From positions 5,766,001 through 5,830,000 of the forward strand of contig NC_013595.1 of NCBI RefSeq assembly GCF_000024865.1: DNA of 64,000 nt. The letters are read 5' to 3'. The notes beneath the pieces were generated by a model that saw nothing but the letters and a program-made list of their open reading frames with translations, was not told the origin of the DNA and ran no database searches. Position numbers and translations under genes: made by a program. This document shows positions 25,960 to 34,932 of this stretch, piece by piece; position 1 is the first letter of the stretch; each line of letters starts with the position of its first letter. This DNA is from Streptosporangium roseum DSM 43021 (GTDB lineage Bacteria; Actinomycetota; Actinomycetes; Streptosporangiales; Streptosporangiaceae).

Positions 25960-27346
25960 AAACCGGGTGCCCGCCTTGGGCGTCCCGCACAGCGGCGGGG
26001 ATCACGAGGGCGGCGCCGACGGCGAGCAGGCCGAGCACCGCGGAGAGCAGATAGGTGTTGACGAAGCTGCTCTCCGCGGGGACCCCCGCCACCGTGCCGG
26101 CCGCCAGCACCATGCCGCCGAGCTGCGCCCCGAAGGTGCCGCCGATGCTCTTGGCGACGAAGACCACGCCGCTGACCCCGGCCGCCCGGTCGGCGGGCAC
26201 GTCGGCGGCCACGACGTTCAGCCCGGAGGTCAGGCCGATGGAGCCGCCCAGCCCCATGACCGTCACCCCGGCCACGACCTGCCACGGGGAGGAGTGCCAG
26301 AAGGCGAGCACGGCGGTGCCGGCCGAGACGAGCGCGCTGCCGAGCACCAGCACGGCGCGCCGCCCGAGCAGCCTGGTCATCGGCCCGACCAGAGGCGCGA
26401 CCAGGGTGCCCGCGATGCCCAGCGGAAACATGTAGAGCCCGATCCACAGGGTGTCGGCGCCCAGGCCGTACCCGGTCTCGGCGGGCAGCGACAGCATCAA
26501 CGGCAGCGCGACCACCAGCCCGAAGGAGGCGAAGCCGAACACGAACCCCATGGCGGTCACCCCGGCCGGGGAGCGCCCGGCCAGCAGCCGCAGGTCCACC
26601 AGCGGGTCGCCGGTGCGGAGCTCGACGATCGTCCACAGGCCCAGCGTCAGCACCGCGGCCGCGAACAGGGCGATGGTGGCGGGAGCCGTCCAGCCCCAGT
26701 TCGAGGAGGTGGTCAGGCCAAGCATGAGCAGGGCGAGCCCGCCGCCGAGCAGTAGCCCACCGGCCCAGTCGACGCGCCCGGAGGCCGCGCGGGGCGTGGC
26801 GGGCACCACGCGCCAGGCCCAGAGCGCGGCCACCAGGGCGCCGGCCAGGGCCAGGAAGAACAGCGACCGGTAGCCGAGTGCCGAGGTGAGCGGCCCGGCG
26901 AGGATGAGGCCGAGCGCGCCGGCCAGGGCGGCGACGCCGATGACCAGGCCGTTGCCGGTGGCGCCCCGCTCGGGGTCGAGGGTGTCGCGGAACAGCCCGA
27001 CGGTCAGCGGCAGCATGCCCAGCCAGATGCCCTGCACCGCCTGGCCGGCGATCAGCACGAGCACGTTGGGTGCCAGGCCGGAGACGAGGGCTCCGGCACT
27101 GGTGACCGCCATCAGGGTGAGCAGCAGGGTGCGCTTGTCGTACATGTCGGCCAGGCGGCCGACGACCGGGGTGCTGATCGCCGAGCTGATCAGCCCGCCC
27201 ATGAAGATCCACGCGATCTCGCCGGGCGAGGCGGCCAGCTCCCGCTGGATGAGCGGGAGCGCCGGCGACAGCATCATCTCCAGCAACTGGAAGACGCCGA
27301 TGAACAACACCGGCGCGCCGATGATGCCGAAGCGGGATCTGGTCAT
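25913..27346 (-). CDS. MFS drug exporter, DHA2 (14-helix) type
   Basis: 477 residues, about 14 hydrophobic helices, with the loop motif GRLADMYDKRTLL (MFS motif A) between helices 2 and 3 and an RAAGVSGVVFVAKSIGG segment near helix 11-12. DHA2 exporters expel amphipathic drugs or peptides using the proton gradient. TetR gene lies 60 bp upstream on the same strand and probably controls it. Its 3' end has been tandemly duplicated. Confidence 0.9.
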   Translation of the reverse strand: MTRSRFGIIGAPVLFIGVFQLLEMMLSPALPLIQRELAASPGEIAWIFMGGLISSAISTPVVGRLADMYDKRTLLLTLMAVTSAGALVSGLAPNVLVLIAGQAVQGIWLGMLPLTVGLFRDTLDPERGATGNGLVIGVAALAGALGLILAGPLTSALGYRSLFFLALAGALVAALWAWRVVPATPRAASGRVDWAGGLLLGGGLALLMLGLTTSSNWGWTAPATIALFAAAVLTLGLWTIVELRTGDPLVDLRLLAGRSPAGVTAMGFVFGFASFGLVVALPLMLSLPAETGYGLGADTLWIGLYMFPLGIAGTLVAPLVGPMTRLLGRRAVLVLGSALVSAGTAVLAFWHSSPWQVVAGVTVMGLGGSIGLTSGLNVVAADVPADRAAGVSGVVFVAKSIGGTFGAQLGGMVLAAGTVAGVPAESSFVNTYLLSAVLGLLAVGAALVIPAAVRDAQGGHPVSAPATKPAALQGDTL

Positions 27347-27406
27347 GGTGGCGCCTTTCGGGTGGGGTGGTGTACGGCCGCGCGTTCCCCCGAACCCGCG
27401 ACCCGG

Positions 27407-28018
27407 CTAGGCCGGGCCGAGCACCTTCGGCGTGATCAGGGCGTGCGCGACGTCGACGAAGAACTCCTCGGAGCCGTCGTGGACGCCGAGCACGACGCTC
27501 TGCCCGAGCCCGGACAGCAGGGCCTTGAGCGCGCGGGCCAGGCGCACGGCCTGCCCACCCGTGACGGGTGTCCCGTCGTACTCGCGGCCGGTGAACAGCT
27601 CGGCGAGATCGACCTCGGTCGATCTCACCGAGACGGTGAGCTTGCCCAGCAGCTCCGGATCGTTGAGCACGAGGTCGAGCACGCGCGTCTCGAACAGCAG
27701 CTTTCCGGCGGCCCCGGGATCCGCCGACATCCGGTGGAACCGGCGGGCGACCTCGGCCACGACCTCCTCCAGCGGCAGGCCGGGGCCGGCGGCCTCGATC
27801 GGCCGCAGGTCGAGCGGGCCGGCGTAGTCGTCGACCATGGCGACCATCAGATCGTTCTTGCCGCCGAACAGCGAGTAGATCGCGCCCGTCGTCAGGCCGG
27901 CCAGCTCGGCGATGTCCTCCAGCTTCGCCTGCGAGCCCTGCTTCCCGACGACCTCGCGTGCCGCGTCGATCAGCGCGCGCTTGTTGGCCGCCTTGCTTTC
28001 CGCCCTGGTCAGCCGCAT
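27407..28018 (-). CDS. TetR-family repressor
   Basis: 203 residues. N-terminal helix-turn-helix KLEDIAELAGLTTGAIYSLFGGKNDLMVAM, then a helical ligand domain. ATG at 28018 chosen because GGAGAGG lies 8 nt upstream; an ATG at 28036 has none. It precedes the MFS gene and diverges from the M14 peptidase; the inverted repeats between are a likely operator for both directions. Confidence 0.9.
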   Translation of the reverse strand: MRLTRAESKAANKRALIDAAREVVGKQGSQAKLEDIAELAGLTTGAIYSLFGGKNDLMVAMVDDYAGPLDLRPIEAAGPGLPLEEVVAEVARRFHRMSADPGAAGKLLFETRVLDLVLNDPELLGKLTVSVRSTEVDLAELFTGREYDGTPVTGGQAVRLARALKALLSGLGQSVVLGVHDGSEEFFVDVAHALITPKVLGPA

Positions 28019-28054
28019 GGCCTGGCCTCTCCTCATCTGCTGGTCGGCAATACA

Positions 28055-28086
28055 ATAATCTGATTTACTAGAATAATCCAGATTAT
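28055..28086. promoter_or_regulatory. Candidate TetR operator
   Basis: ATAATC-CA-GATTAT (28073-28086) is a perfect 6-2-6 palindrome. AATC-T-GATT (28057-28065) is a second smaller one, and ATAATCTG (28055-28062) is inverse to CAGATTAT (28079-28086). The A/T-rich patch stands out in GC-rich surroundings between tetR and the M14 peptidase gene. Confidence 0.6.
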
Positions 28087-28099
28087 CCGGAGGTCGAAA

Positions 28100-29413
28100 A
28101 TGGATGTCGATCAGCACATGAGCCGGGTGCCCGACTACACCGCGTTCCCGACCGTGGACCAGATGCACGCCGAGCTCGACGAGCTCGCCGCCGCCCACCC
28201 CGGCCTGGTACGGCTGCGGCGCATCGGCACCTCGCGCCTGGGTGAGCCGCTGCGCGTGGCGACCATCGGCTCCGGCCCCCACGACGCCGTGATCATCGGC
28301 GGGCCGCACCCCAACGAGCCCATCGGCTCGCTCACCGTCAGCAGCCTGCTGCGCCGGCTCGTCGAGGACGCCTCGCTGCGCGAGGACTTCGGCTACCGCT
28401 GGCACCTCATCCCGTGCGTCGATCCCGACGGGGCCCGGCTCAACGAGGGGTGGTACGTACGGCCGGGCGACCGCCGCGCCTACGCTGAACACTTCTACCG
28501 CCCCGCCGAAGCCGACCAGGTCGAATGGACCTTCCCACTGACCGGCGAGGACTACTTCTTCGACCGCACGCTGCCCGAGACCGAGGCGCTGATGCGGCTG
28601 ATGGACGAGGTCAAGCCCGCCTTCGTCTACTCCCTGCACAACGGCGAGCTCCAGGGGGCGTTCTACTACCTCAACAGGGACGAGCCCGCGCTCGCCGCCC
28701 GCCTGGCCGCCATCGCGACCGCCCAGGGCCTGCCCCTGCACATGGGGCCGCCGGAGGTGCCGAGCGCGGTCCCGATCGGCCCCGCCGCCTACCGGACCCC
28801 GAGCGGCGCCGAGCTGGGGGCGATCTACGGCACCGGCGGCGGGAGCGTCGACTACGCCAACCGCTTCGACGCCCTGCACCTGGTCACCGAGCTGCCCTAC
28901 TGGGCCGACCCCCGCGTCGCCGACGAGACCCCCACCGACCAGGGGTACGGCGAGGCGATCCAGGCCGGCCTCGCCGCGCAGCGCGCCCTGATCGCCGAAC
29001 TGACGCAGTCCATGTCGGCGGTCAGGGCCGACCTGACCGTGCGCTCGCCGTTCCGCCTCGCTCTGCAGGACTTCCTTGACACCCACGACGAGTTCATCTC
29101 CGAGTGGGAGTCCTTCCCCGGCACGGACCGGCGCGCCACGGTGGCCGAGGTGGTCGGCAACCGGCAGCTCGTGCACATCATGCGGCTGAGGTACAGCGGG
29201 ACCTGTCTGCGCATGCTGGACGCCGAACTCGGCGCGGGCAACCGGACCCCCGCCATCCGGGCCGAACGGGCCCGCCTCGGCGCACGATTCGACGACTGGT
29301 TCACCGAGGCCGAAGCCGACGCGACGGCCACCCCGATCCCGATCCGCACGCTGGTCGCCGTACAGCTCGGAGCGGCCCTGCTCGCGGCGGAGTCGGCCAA
29401 GCGGAAGCCCTGA
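28100..29413 (+). CDS. M14-family zinc carboxypeptidase
   Basis: 437 residues, ATG with GGAGGTC 7 nt before it. Zinc ligands fit the M14 pattern: His70 and Glu73 in GGPHPNEP and His180 in SLHNGE; Glu264 (HLVTELPYW) is the likely catalytic acid. No signal peptide, so it acts in the cytosol. M14 enzymes trim C-terminal residues of peptides, or in some cases deacylate or hydrolyse N-acyl amino acids and peptidoglycan-derived gamma-D-Glu peptides. It lies next to the peptide/D-amino-acid locus and shares a promoter region with the TetR gene, so it probably belongs to that function. Confidence 0.87.
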   Translation: MDVDQHMSRVPDYTAFPTVDQMHAELDELAAAHPGLVRLRRIGTSRLGEPLRVATIGSGPHDAVIIGGPHPNEPIGSLTVSSLLRRLVEDASLREDFGYRWHLIPCVDPDGARLNEGWYVRPGDRRAYAEHFYRPAEADQVEWTFPLTGEDYFFDRTLPETEALMRLMDEVKPAFVYSLHNGELQGAFYYLNRDEPALAARLAAIATAQGLPLHMGPPEVPSAVPIGPAAYRTPSGAELGAIYGTGGGSVDYANRFDALHLVTELPYWADPRVADETPTDQGYGEAIQAGLAAQRALIAELTQSMSAVRADLTVRSPFRLALQDFLDTHDEFISEWESFPGTDRRATVAEVVGNRQLVHIMRLRYSGTCLRMLDAELGAGNRTPAIRAERARLGARFDDWFTEAEADATATPIPIRTLVAVQLGAALLAAESAKRKP

Positions 29414-29567
29414 GCCGAGCGACACCGCATCGGGTCACCGGCTGCGCCTGGCAGCCGCTGGGATCAGGCCGTCAACGCGGCGATGAACTTGCCGGTCAGA
29501 GGTATGGGACCGGCCCCCTCCACCGCGAGCCGCTCGCCGCCACGCGACGGCGACATGTCCTTCGGGA

Positions 29568-30581
29568 CTACGGGTTCGCGGCGGTGAGGAGGGACTCGGC
29601 GGCCGCGGTGCGGGCGTAGAGGACCGAGCGGCCGGCCCGGTGGGCGCTGACCAGGCCCGCGTCGCGCAGTGCGGTGAGGTACTGCGACACCCCGGCCGGG
29701 GAGAGCCCGGTGCGGCGGGCCAGCTCGGTGGTGGAGGCCGGGGCGTCCAGTTCGGTCAGCAGCAGGGTGCGCGAGCGGCCGAGCACGGCGGCGAGGGCGC
29801 CGGTGCTGGTGGCGGGCCGGGATTCCCACAGCGAGCCGATGCCGCGCGCCGGATAGGCGAGCTGCGGTGGGTCCGGCGGCGTCACCCTGGTGAGCAGGCT
29901 CGGCCCGGTGAAGGCCGAGGGAATCAGCAGCAGCCCCGCGCCCGCCGTCGTCCGGGACAGGGTCCGCTGCCGGCGGACGAGCCGTAGCGTGTTGTCGTCC
30001 CAGCTCACCGAGGTGTGCAGATCGTTGAAGAGATGGCCCGCGCCGTACTCGGCGACCTGCCGGGCCCGGTGGAAGACGTCGGCGTCGAGCACGGCCCGGA
30101 CGCGTGCCCAGTAGGGGGCGAGCGCCAGCTCCCAGTAGGTTTCGATCTCTTCGGCGACCCGGGCCAGGCGGGCCTGCGGCTCGGCGTACAGCGTCCGTGA
30201 GCGGGGGCCGGCACGCCCCTGATGGTGCTCCAGATGGTCAAGGTCCTGGCGCACCCGGCCTGCGGGAGCGGCCCGGATCCTGGCCAGCTCCTCCGCCAGC
30301 GCGGGGGCCGGCCCGGCGGGTGCCGGATTGAGGAAGTCGGGGACGTATCCCGAGGGCGGGATCAGCTCGGCGAGCCAGCCCCGGTCCAGTCCGGCGGCCG
30401 CCACCCGTGGCCGTACCTGCTCCAGCCAGGGCCGGTGCACGGGATGCGCCGAGCCGGAGGTCAGCAGCCGGAAGCTGGTCCCGACCTCCCACATCGGCGA
30501 GACGGCGAACCGCATCTGCGCCAGATCACTCGCCGAGAACGCCAGCTCCGCCAGGAGAACCATCCCCCAGAATTCAGACAT
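29568..30581 (-). CDS. ArsR/GntR-like winged-helix regulator with DUF5937-type N-terminus
   Basis: 337 residues. The C-terminal 75 residues are a winged helix (STTELARRTGLSPAGVSQYLTALRDAGLVSAHRAGRSVLYART). The first 200 residues begin with ELAFSASDLAQMRFAVSPMWEV, the N-terminal pattern of a widespread actinomycete regulator family. The start may be 30581 or the internal ATG at 30563; neither has a clear ribosome site. It diverges from an aldo/keto reductase 47 bp away, the likely target. The 154 bp downstream of it (29414-29567) show nothing. Confidence 0.82.
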   Translation of the reverse strand: MSEFWGMVLLAELAFSASDLAQMRFAVSPMWEVGTSFRLLTSGSAHPVHRPWLEQVRPRVAAAGLDRGWLAELIPPSGYVPDFLNPAPAGPAPALAEELARIRAAPAGRVRQDLDHLEHHQGRAGPRSRTLYAEPQARLARVAEEIETYWELALAPYWARVRAVLDADVFHRARQVAEYGAGHLFNDLHTSVSWDDNTLRLVRRQRTLSRTTAGAGLLLIPSAFTGPSLLTRVTPPDPPQLAYPARGIGSLWESRPATSTGALAAVLGRSRTLLLTELDAPASTTELARRTGLSPAGVSQYLTALRDAGLVSAHRAGRSVLYARTAAAESLLTAANP

Positions 30582-30627
30582 GTCTTAATCAATGGCGGCC
30601 ACCCTACAGCGTGGAGACCATTCAGGC

Positions 30628-31536
30628 ATGACCTCAGAGACAATCACCGCGACCGCGGCGGGCACCTGGAAGCTCGGCGACCTGGAGATCAACCGGATCG
30701 GTTTCGGCGCGATGCGCCTGACGCAGGACGGCCCGGCGTTCGCGGCCGGCGCCGTTCCGAGCGACCGGGGCCGAGCGGTCAGCGTGCTGCGCCGCGCGGT
30801 CGAGCTCGGCGTGAACCACATCGACACCGCCGCCTTCTACTTCTCGCCGCTGCGTTCCGCCAACCAGCTGATCAACCAAGCACTGGCCCCCTATCCGGAT
30901 GATCTCGTCATCACCACCAAGGTCGGGCCGGGCCGGGGCCCGTCGGGCGAGTGGCTCCCCCATGCCACCCCCGAGCAGCTGCGCGGCCAGGTCGAGGAGA
31001 ACCTGCGCCAGCTCGGCCGGGACCACCTCGACGTGGTGAACCTGCGCATCATCGGAACCGATTCGATCGCCGAGCGGTTCGGCGCACTGGCCCGGCTACG
31101 CGACGCCGGGCTCATCCGCCACCTGGGCATCTCCAACGTCCGCCCCGAACACCTCGTCGAGGCCCAGGCCATCGCGCCGGTGGTCTGCGTGCAGAACCGG
31201 TACGGCATCGGCGCACAGCCCGAGCAGGACGCGTTCCTGCGGACCTGCGGTGAGCAGGGTGTCGCCTTCGTACCGTTCTACGCGATCGCCGGCGCCGGAG
31301 GCGAGGCGGGCGCGCACGGCTCCGACAGCGACGAGGTGCTCGCCGTCGCGCGCGCGCACGGCGTGAGCGCGGCGCAGGTCCGGCTGGCGTGGACACTGAG
31401 CCGCGGGCCCCACGTTCTGGCCATCCCCGGCACCGGAAACCCGGATCACCTGGCCGCGAACGTGGCCGCCGGCGCTCTGCGCCTCTCGGAGGACGACCTG
31501 GCCGTCCTGGACTCCCTGCACCGGGGCGGAGCATGA
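30628..31536 (+). CDS. Aldo/keto reductase
   Basis: 302 residues, TIM-barrel. Starts INRIGFGAMRLT, catalytic Asp-Tyr in HIDTAAFY, Lys in TTKVGPG, NADPH-binding segment near the end (VLAIPGTGNPDHLAANV). Reduces aldehydes, ketones or quinones with NADPH. ATG at 30628 is chosen with GGAG about 10 nt upstream. It is divergent from the winged-helix regulator. Confidence 0.9.
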   Translation: MTSETITATAAGTWKLGDLEINRIGFGAMRLTQDGPAFAAGAVPSDRGRAVSVLRRAVELGVNHIDTAAFYFSPLRSANQLINQALAPYPDDLVITTKVGPGRGPSGEWLPHATPEQLRGQVEENLRQLGRDHLDVVNLRIIGTDSIAERFGALARLRDAGLIRHLGISNVRPEHLVEAQAIAPVVCVQNRYGIGAQPEQDAFLRTCGEQGVAFVPFYAIAGAGGEAGAHGSDSDEVLAVARAHGVSAAQVRLAWTLSRGPHVLAIPGTGNPDHLAANVAAGALRLSEDDLAVLDSLHRGGA

Positions 31537-31582
31537 GTGAGCTCGCCGGACGTGACCGCGAGGCGCCTGACCTCTTCCGGCG

Positions 31583-32020
31583 CTACCGGCGGTGTCTGTT
31601 GAGGATCTGGCTCCCGACATCGACATAGCCGGCGAACAGCCCGATCACGTCTCGGAGCCGGTCTTGCGCGGGACCGGGGTCCACCAGGGTCTCGCCGTCG
31701 CGCAGGGCGGCGATCAGAGCTCTGGCCCGCGAATGGCTTGCTTCCAGCAGTGACTCGATCCCTCCCGTCGCTTCGACCAGGAGTCTGCGGCTGCCGGGCT
31801 GCGGGATCACCTTGACGAGCCCCCAGGAGTCCAGCTGCCGCACCGCGGTGCTCACCGCCCCCTTGCTCAGTTCGAGCTCGGCGGCGATCGCGTCGAGAGA
31901 GGCCGGCTCCTCGGTCACCAGCAGCAGCCCGTAGACGCGGCCGGTCGCATGCGGGAGGTTCCACGAGGCCAGCAGGTCACCCACCGAGGTGACGAACGCG
32001 CGACGCCTGGCCGCGCTCAC
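31583..32020 (-). CDS. MarR/GbsR-type winged-helix regulator
   Basis: 145 residues from a GTG that overlaps the hydrolase stop by 4 bp. The pattern WNLPHATGRVYGLLLVTEEPASLDAIAAELELSKGAVSTAVRQLDSWGLVKVI is a GbsR/MarR winged helix near the N-terminus, followed by a helical dimerisation tail. Encoded in one transcript with the hydrolase, it probably represses it; a palindrome overlaps the hydrolase start. Confidence 0.87.
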   Translation of the reverse strand: MSAARRRAFVTSVGDLLASWNLPHATGRVYGLLLVTEEPASLDAIAAELELSKGAVSTAVRQLDSWGLVKVIPQPGSRRLLVEATGGIESLLEASHSRARALIAALRDGETLVDPGPAQDRLRDVIGLFAGYVDVGSQILNRHRR

Positions 32021-32835
32021 CGCGGTGCCCGCTTCGATGCCGGGACCGTGCGCAGGAACGCCTCGATCGCCGCGTTCACCGCGTGAGGGTCGTCCTGGTT
32101 GGAGATATGCCCTGCGCCGGGGATGACGACCTCCTTGACGCCTTCGGCCTCGGCCCACCTGGGCATGGCCGTCGAGATGTTGCCGGTACGGTCTCGCTCG
32201 CCGCGGATCAGGCACACGGGCACCGGCGTGCGATAGCGGGGGTCCGGGTCGAGGAACTCGACGGTCGCCCGCCACACCTGGACGAACTCCTTCTTCGACA
32301 GCTGGGAGAACGCCCGCCGCGCGTCTGCCCGCGCGCCCTCTGTCACCGCGGAGGCCTCAGCCATCATGCCCGGAAGGCTCTTGGCCGGGATCATCGACAG
32401 GCTCGGCGCGGCCGCCTTCACCAGCAGTCGCTCCTTCCACGACAGCGGCGCGGTGTTCCACGTCGAATCGATGACGATCAGCGCTCGGGCGAGATCTGGA
32501 CGCCGCCGGACGACGGCCTGGCTGAGATTACCTCCGAGGGACTGTCCCACGAGCACAGGCCGGTCAAGCGCGAGGTGCGTGATGAGCCCGCACAGATCCG
32601 CGATCGCCTGCTCGGCGGTGAACCGGACCCCGGCCGGTCGGGACAGGCCATGGCCACGCATGTCCCAGGTGACGACCCGGTACCCCCGGGCGCGCAGGTA
32701 CGCGCTCTGGGCGTCGAACATCACGTGGTCGGCCCCGGCGCCGTGCGAGAACACCAGAGGAACGCCGTCACCACCGCTGTCGTCGTAGCGGAGAGCACAA
32801 CCCTGCAGCGAGAGCACCGACGGTAGATTCATCAT
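32017..32835 (-). CDS. Alpha/beta hydrolase
   Basis: 272 residues. Oxyanion motif SHGAG, nucleophile elbow GQSLGG (Ser), acid in GERDRTGN and His in GAGHISNQDDP give a complete triad. Similar to small esterases or peroxidases; substrate unknown. Two tandem ATGs (32835 and 32832) with no ribosome site; the message may be leaderless. First gene of a two-gene operon with the MarR-type regulator. Confidence 0.85.
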   Translation of the reverse strand: MMNLPSVLSLQGCALRYDDSGGDGVPLVFSHGAGADHVMFDAQSAYLRARGYRVVTWDMRGHGLSRPAGVRFTAEQAIADLCGLITHLALDRPVLVGQSLGGNLSQAVVRRRPDLARALIVIDSTWNTAPLSWKERLLVKAAAPSLSMIPAKSLPGMMAEASAVTEGARADARRAFSQLSKKEFVQVWRATVEFLDPDPRYRTPVPVCLIRGERDRTGNISTAMPRWAEAEGVKEVVIPGAGHISNQDDPHAVNAAIEAFLRTVPASKRAPR

Positions 32836-32844
32836 TTACTAAAT
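32834..32844. promoter_or_regulatory. Candidate operator overlapping the hydrolase start
   Basis: ATTTA-C-TAAAT is a perfect 5-1-5 palindrome touching the tandem ATGs at 32835/32832, followed by an A/T-rich run to 32858. A bound regulator here would block transcription or translation start of the hydrolase-marR operon. Confidence 0.45.
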
Positions 32845-32962
32845 ATAGCGAATATATCTGGCGGGCGCGGACCGACCTCCCGTCCACCGAGGAGCTTCAC
32901 CACCTCCTCGACCGCGAGGATGCGAGACACCCCCAGCCCATACCCTCTTATTGTTCATTCTC

Positions 32963-32980
32963 GTTATCGATAATGATAAC
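32963..32980. promoter_or_regulatory. Candidate operator/-10 region of the ArsR-type gene
   Basis: GTTATC (32963-32968) and GATAAC (32975-32980) form a perfect 6-6-6 inverted repeat; TTATCGATAA inside is also a perfect palindrome. The hexamer TAACAT (32977-32982) fits the actinomycete -10 consensus TANNNT and ends 6 nt before the GTG, which would make the message leaderless. Confidence 0.5.
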
Positions 32981-32988
32981 ATCGTCCC

Positions 32989-33531
32989 GTGACTGTCCCC
33001 AAAGAGCGCTGGGCCGAGCTGGCGCTGCATCCCGTGCGCATCCGGATCCTGGGCGCCACCGCCGGCGGTCGCCGTACGCCATCCGAACTGGCCCGCCTGC
33101 TGCCCGACGTGCCCCAGGCGACGCTGTACCGGCAGATCGCCACCCTCGCCAAGGGCGGAATGCTGAACGTCGTGGAGGAGCGCAGGGTCGGAGGCGCGAC
33201 GGAGCGGGTGTACGCGCTGCCGGAGGGCGGGATGACGCCGACCGCCGAGACGCTGGCCTCGACCTCCCCCGAGGAGCACGCGCGGTATTTCACCGCGTTC
33301 GTCTCCAGCCTGCTGTCGGAGTTCTCGCGCTACCTCGCCAGGGAGCACATCGACCTGGTGGCCGACGGCGTCGGCTACCAGCAGATGGTGCTGCACCTGG
33401 ACGACGAGGAGTTCATCCGCTTCGCGCAGGGTTTCGCCGAGCTGGTGCGCCCCCTGCTGGCGAACGAGCCGGGCGACGACCGGGTGCCCCGCCTGCTGGC
33501 GACGGTCCTTCTTCCCTTGACGAAAGGCTGA
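32989..33531 (+). CDS. ArsR/PadR-like winged-helix regulator
   Basis: 180 residues from a GTG. The first 75 residues are a winged helix (HPVRIRILGATAGGRRTPSELARLLPDVPQATLYRQIATLAKGGMLNVVEERR). The helical remainder resembles the C-terminal part of regulators that sense small molecules. No ribosome site upstream. Three bases separate it from the small PH-like gene, so the two are cotranscribed. A palindrome overlaps its promoter, suggesting self-control. Confidence 0.85.
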   Translation: MTVPKERWAELALHPVRIRILGATAGGRRTPSELARLLPDVPQATLYRQIATLAKGGMLNVVEERRVGGATERVYALPEGGMTPTAETLASTSPEEHARYFTAFVSSLLSEFSRYLAREHIDLVADGVGYQQMVLHLDDEEFIRFAQGFAELVRPLLANEPGDDRVPRLLATVLLPLTKG

Positions 33532-33534
33532 CCC

Positions 33535-33897
33535 ATGGCAACTGTCATGATCACTAGCGGTTCGATCACCATCGAGTTCGGCACGTGGGAGCGGATCTTC
33601 ACCGGGCGGGCCCGGCACACCATCCCCCTGCGGGCGGTACGGCAGGCGGTCACCACGGATCAGCCGCTGCGCATCCCGCACGGCGCGAGAAAGGGACTGA
33701 CGGTGTCGGGCCACACCAAGATCGGCGTCTGGGGCATCTACGGTGGCCCGCGCCAGCTGGTGTCGGCCAACCGCAACCTGCCCGGCGTGCACCTGCTGCT
33801 GGACCGCGCGAGCTCCGGCGGCGAGTTCGACGAGGTGGTCCTCTCCATCCCCGACGCCGACCGGTTCGTCGAGGCTCTCAGGGCCGAGGCCGCGTAA
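33535..33897 (+). CDS. Small hypothetical protein, possibly bacterial PH-like domain
   Basis: 120 residues with AAAGG upstream. Beta-rich, ends in a single amphipathic helix (DADRFVEALRAEAA); the layout of strands with one C-terminal helix resembles bacterial PH-like domains, but this is a shape-based guess. No signal peptide or membrane helix. Cotranscribed with the ArsR-type regulator, which suggests it is the regulated output. Confidence 0.65.
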   Translation: MATVMITSGSITIEFGTWERIFTGRARHTIPLRAVRQAVTTDQPLRIPHGARKGLTVSGHTKIGVWGIYGGPRQLVSANRNLPGVHLLLDRASSGGEFDEVVLSIPDADRFVEALRAEAA

Positions 33898-33954
33898 CCG
33901 GCGTCGAGACACGGCCCCCGCGACCAGGGGATACGACCCGGTCGCCGACGGCCA

Positions 33955-34524
33955 TCAGGCCGGCGGCCAGTTTCTGAGGACGGCGTCGAGGGCGTCCAGG
34001 GTTCTGGACCACGAGGCGTCCACCTCGCGGGGATGGCGGCGGAACCCGCCCGCCGTCTCCAGGCTCACATACCCGTGGAACGTACTGTGCAGCATCCGTA
34101 CCGCGTCCGTCCGGTCGGGCTCCGGCAGCTCGTATCCGCGCAGGATCGCCCGCGTCATCTCCGCGTGCCGGCCCGCCGCGCCGGTGTCCATCCTCTCCGA
34201 GTCAAGCTCGACCTGCATCGCGGCGTATCTCCCCGGATGCTCTTTCGCGTAGTCCCTGTAGGCGTTCGCGAAGGCCACCAGCGCGTCCTTGCCCGCGCGG
34301 CCGGCCAGGGCGGAGGCGGCCCCGTCCGCGAGCTCCGCCAGGGCCAGCAACGCCACCCTGACCCTCAGCTCCCGCGCGTCCCTGACGTGCGAGTACAGGG
34401 CAGCGGGCTTGACGCCGAATCCGCGCGCGAGCGCCGAGACGGTCACGTTCTGAAAGCCGATCTCGTCGGCCAGATCCGCCGCCGCCCGGGTCAGGCGTTC
34501 CGCAGTCAGTCCCGCGCGTGCCAT
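33955..34524 (-). CDS. TetR-family regulator (TetR/AcrR with WHG-type C-terminus)
   Basis: 189 residues, ATG at 34524 with GAAGGACG upstream. HTH: VTVSALARGFGVKPAALYSHVRDARELRVRV. The C-terminal half ends in a HSTFHGYVSLETAGGFRRHP motif seen in many actinomycete TetR proteins. No neighbour is obviously its target; an inverted repeat upstream (34557-34570) could be its own operator. Confidence 0.88.
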   Translation of the reverse strand: MARAGLTAERLTRAAADLADEIGFQNVTVSALARGFGVKPAALYSHVRDARELRVRVALLALAELADGAASALAGRAGKDALVAFANAYRDYAKEHPGRYAAMQVELDSERMDTGAAGRHAEMTRAILRGYELPEPDRTDAVRMLHSTFHGYVSLETAGGFRRHPREVDASWSRTLDALDAVLRNWPPA

Positions 34525-34932
34525 CCGACGTCCTTCTCGCCAAATTACAGGTTTTAAGTATTTGCATACTATCCGCAAGGAAGCCGGCCTCCCCGCCCGC
34601 GAGACCCGTCACCGAGCGAGCCATCCGTACATCGTTCGTGAACCGCTCCAGGGGAGAGGCCGAGCGTCTCGACCCCCCCGAAGCCCTCACGGACCATCCC
34701 CGGGAAGACCTCGACGTCCTCGGATGGCGAGATCCGGGGGCCCTTTACTCCCCCATCTACCACATATCGCACATTACTTCTCAAATAGGACAATGCAGAA
34801 GATGGGCAATAAATATTAATTAACCCCATTTAACGGGACTATCGGGTGCACCAAATCCCCCCTGTTCACCATGAATGTGATGTGACATATTACGCGTGAC
34901 ACTCCTCCATTCCGAAAGGAACTCCCCCCAAC
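34525..34932. other. 408-bp regulatory region between tetR and the M6 protease, A/T-rich
   Basis: No gene seen. AGTAT-TTGC-ATACT (34557-34570) is a perfect 5-4-5 palindrome 33 bp from the tetR start. From about 34750 to 34930 the composition becomes A/T-rich (ATAAATATTAATTAA at 34808-34822), typical of a strong promoter region for the secreted protease. TGTGATGTGACA (about 34873-34884) is a loose dyad similar to the core of the palindrome before the S9 peptidase. Confidence 0.5.
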
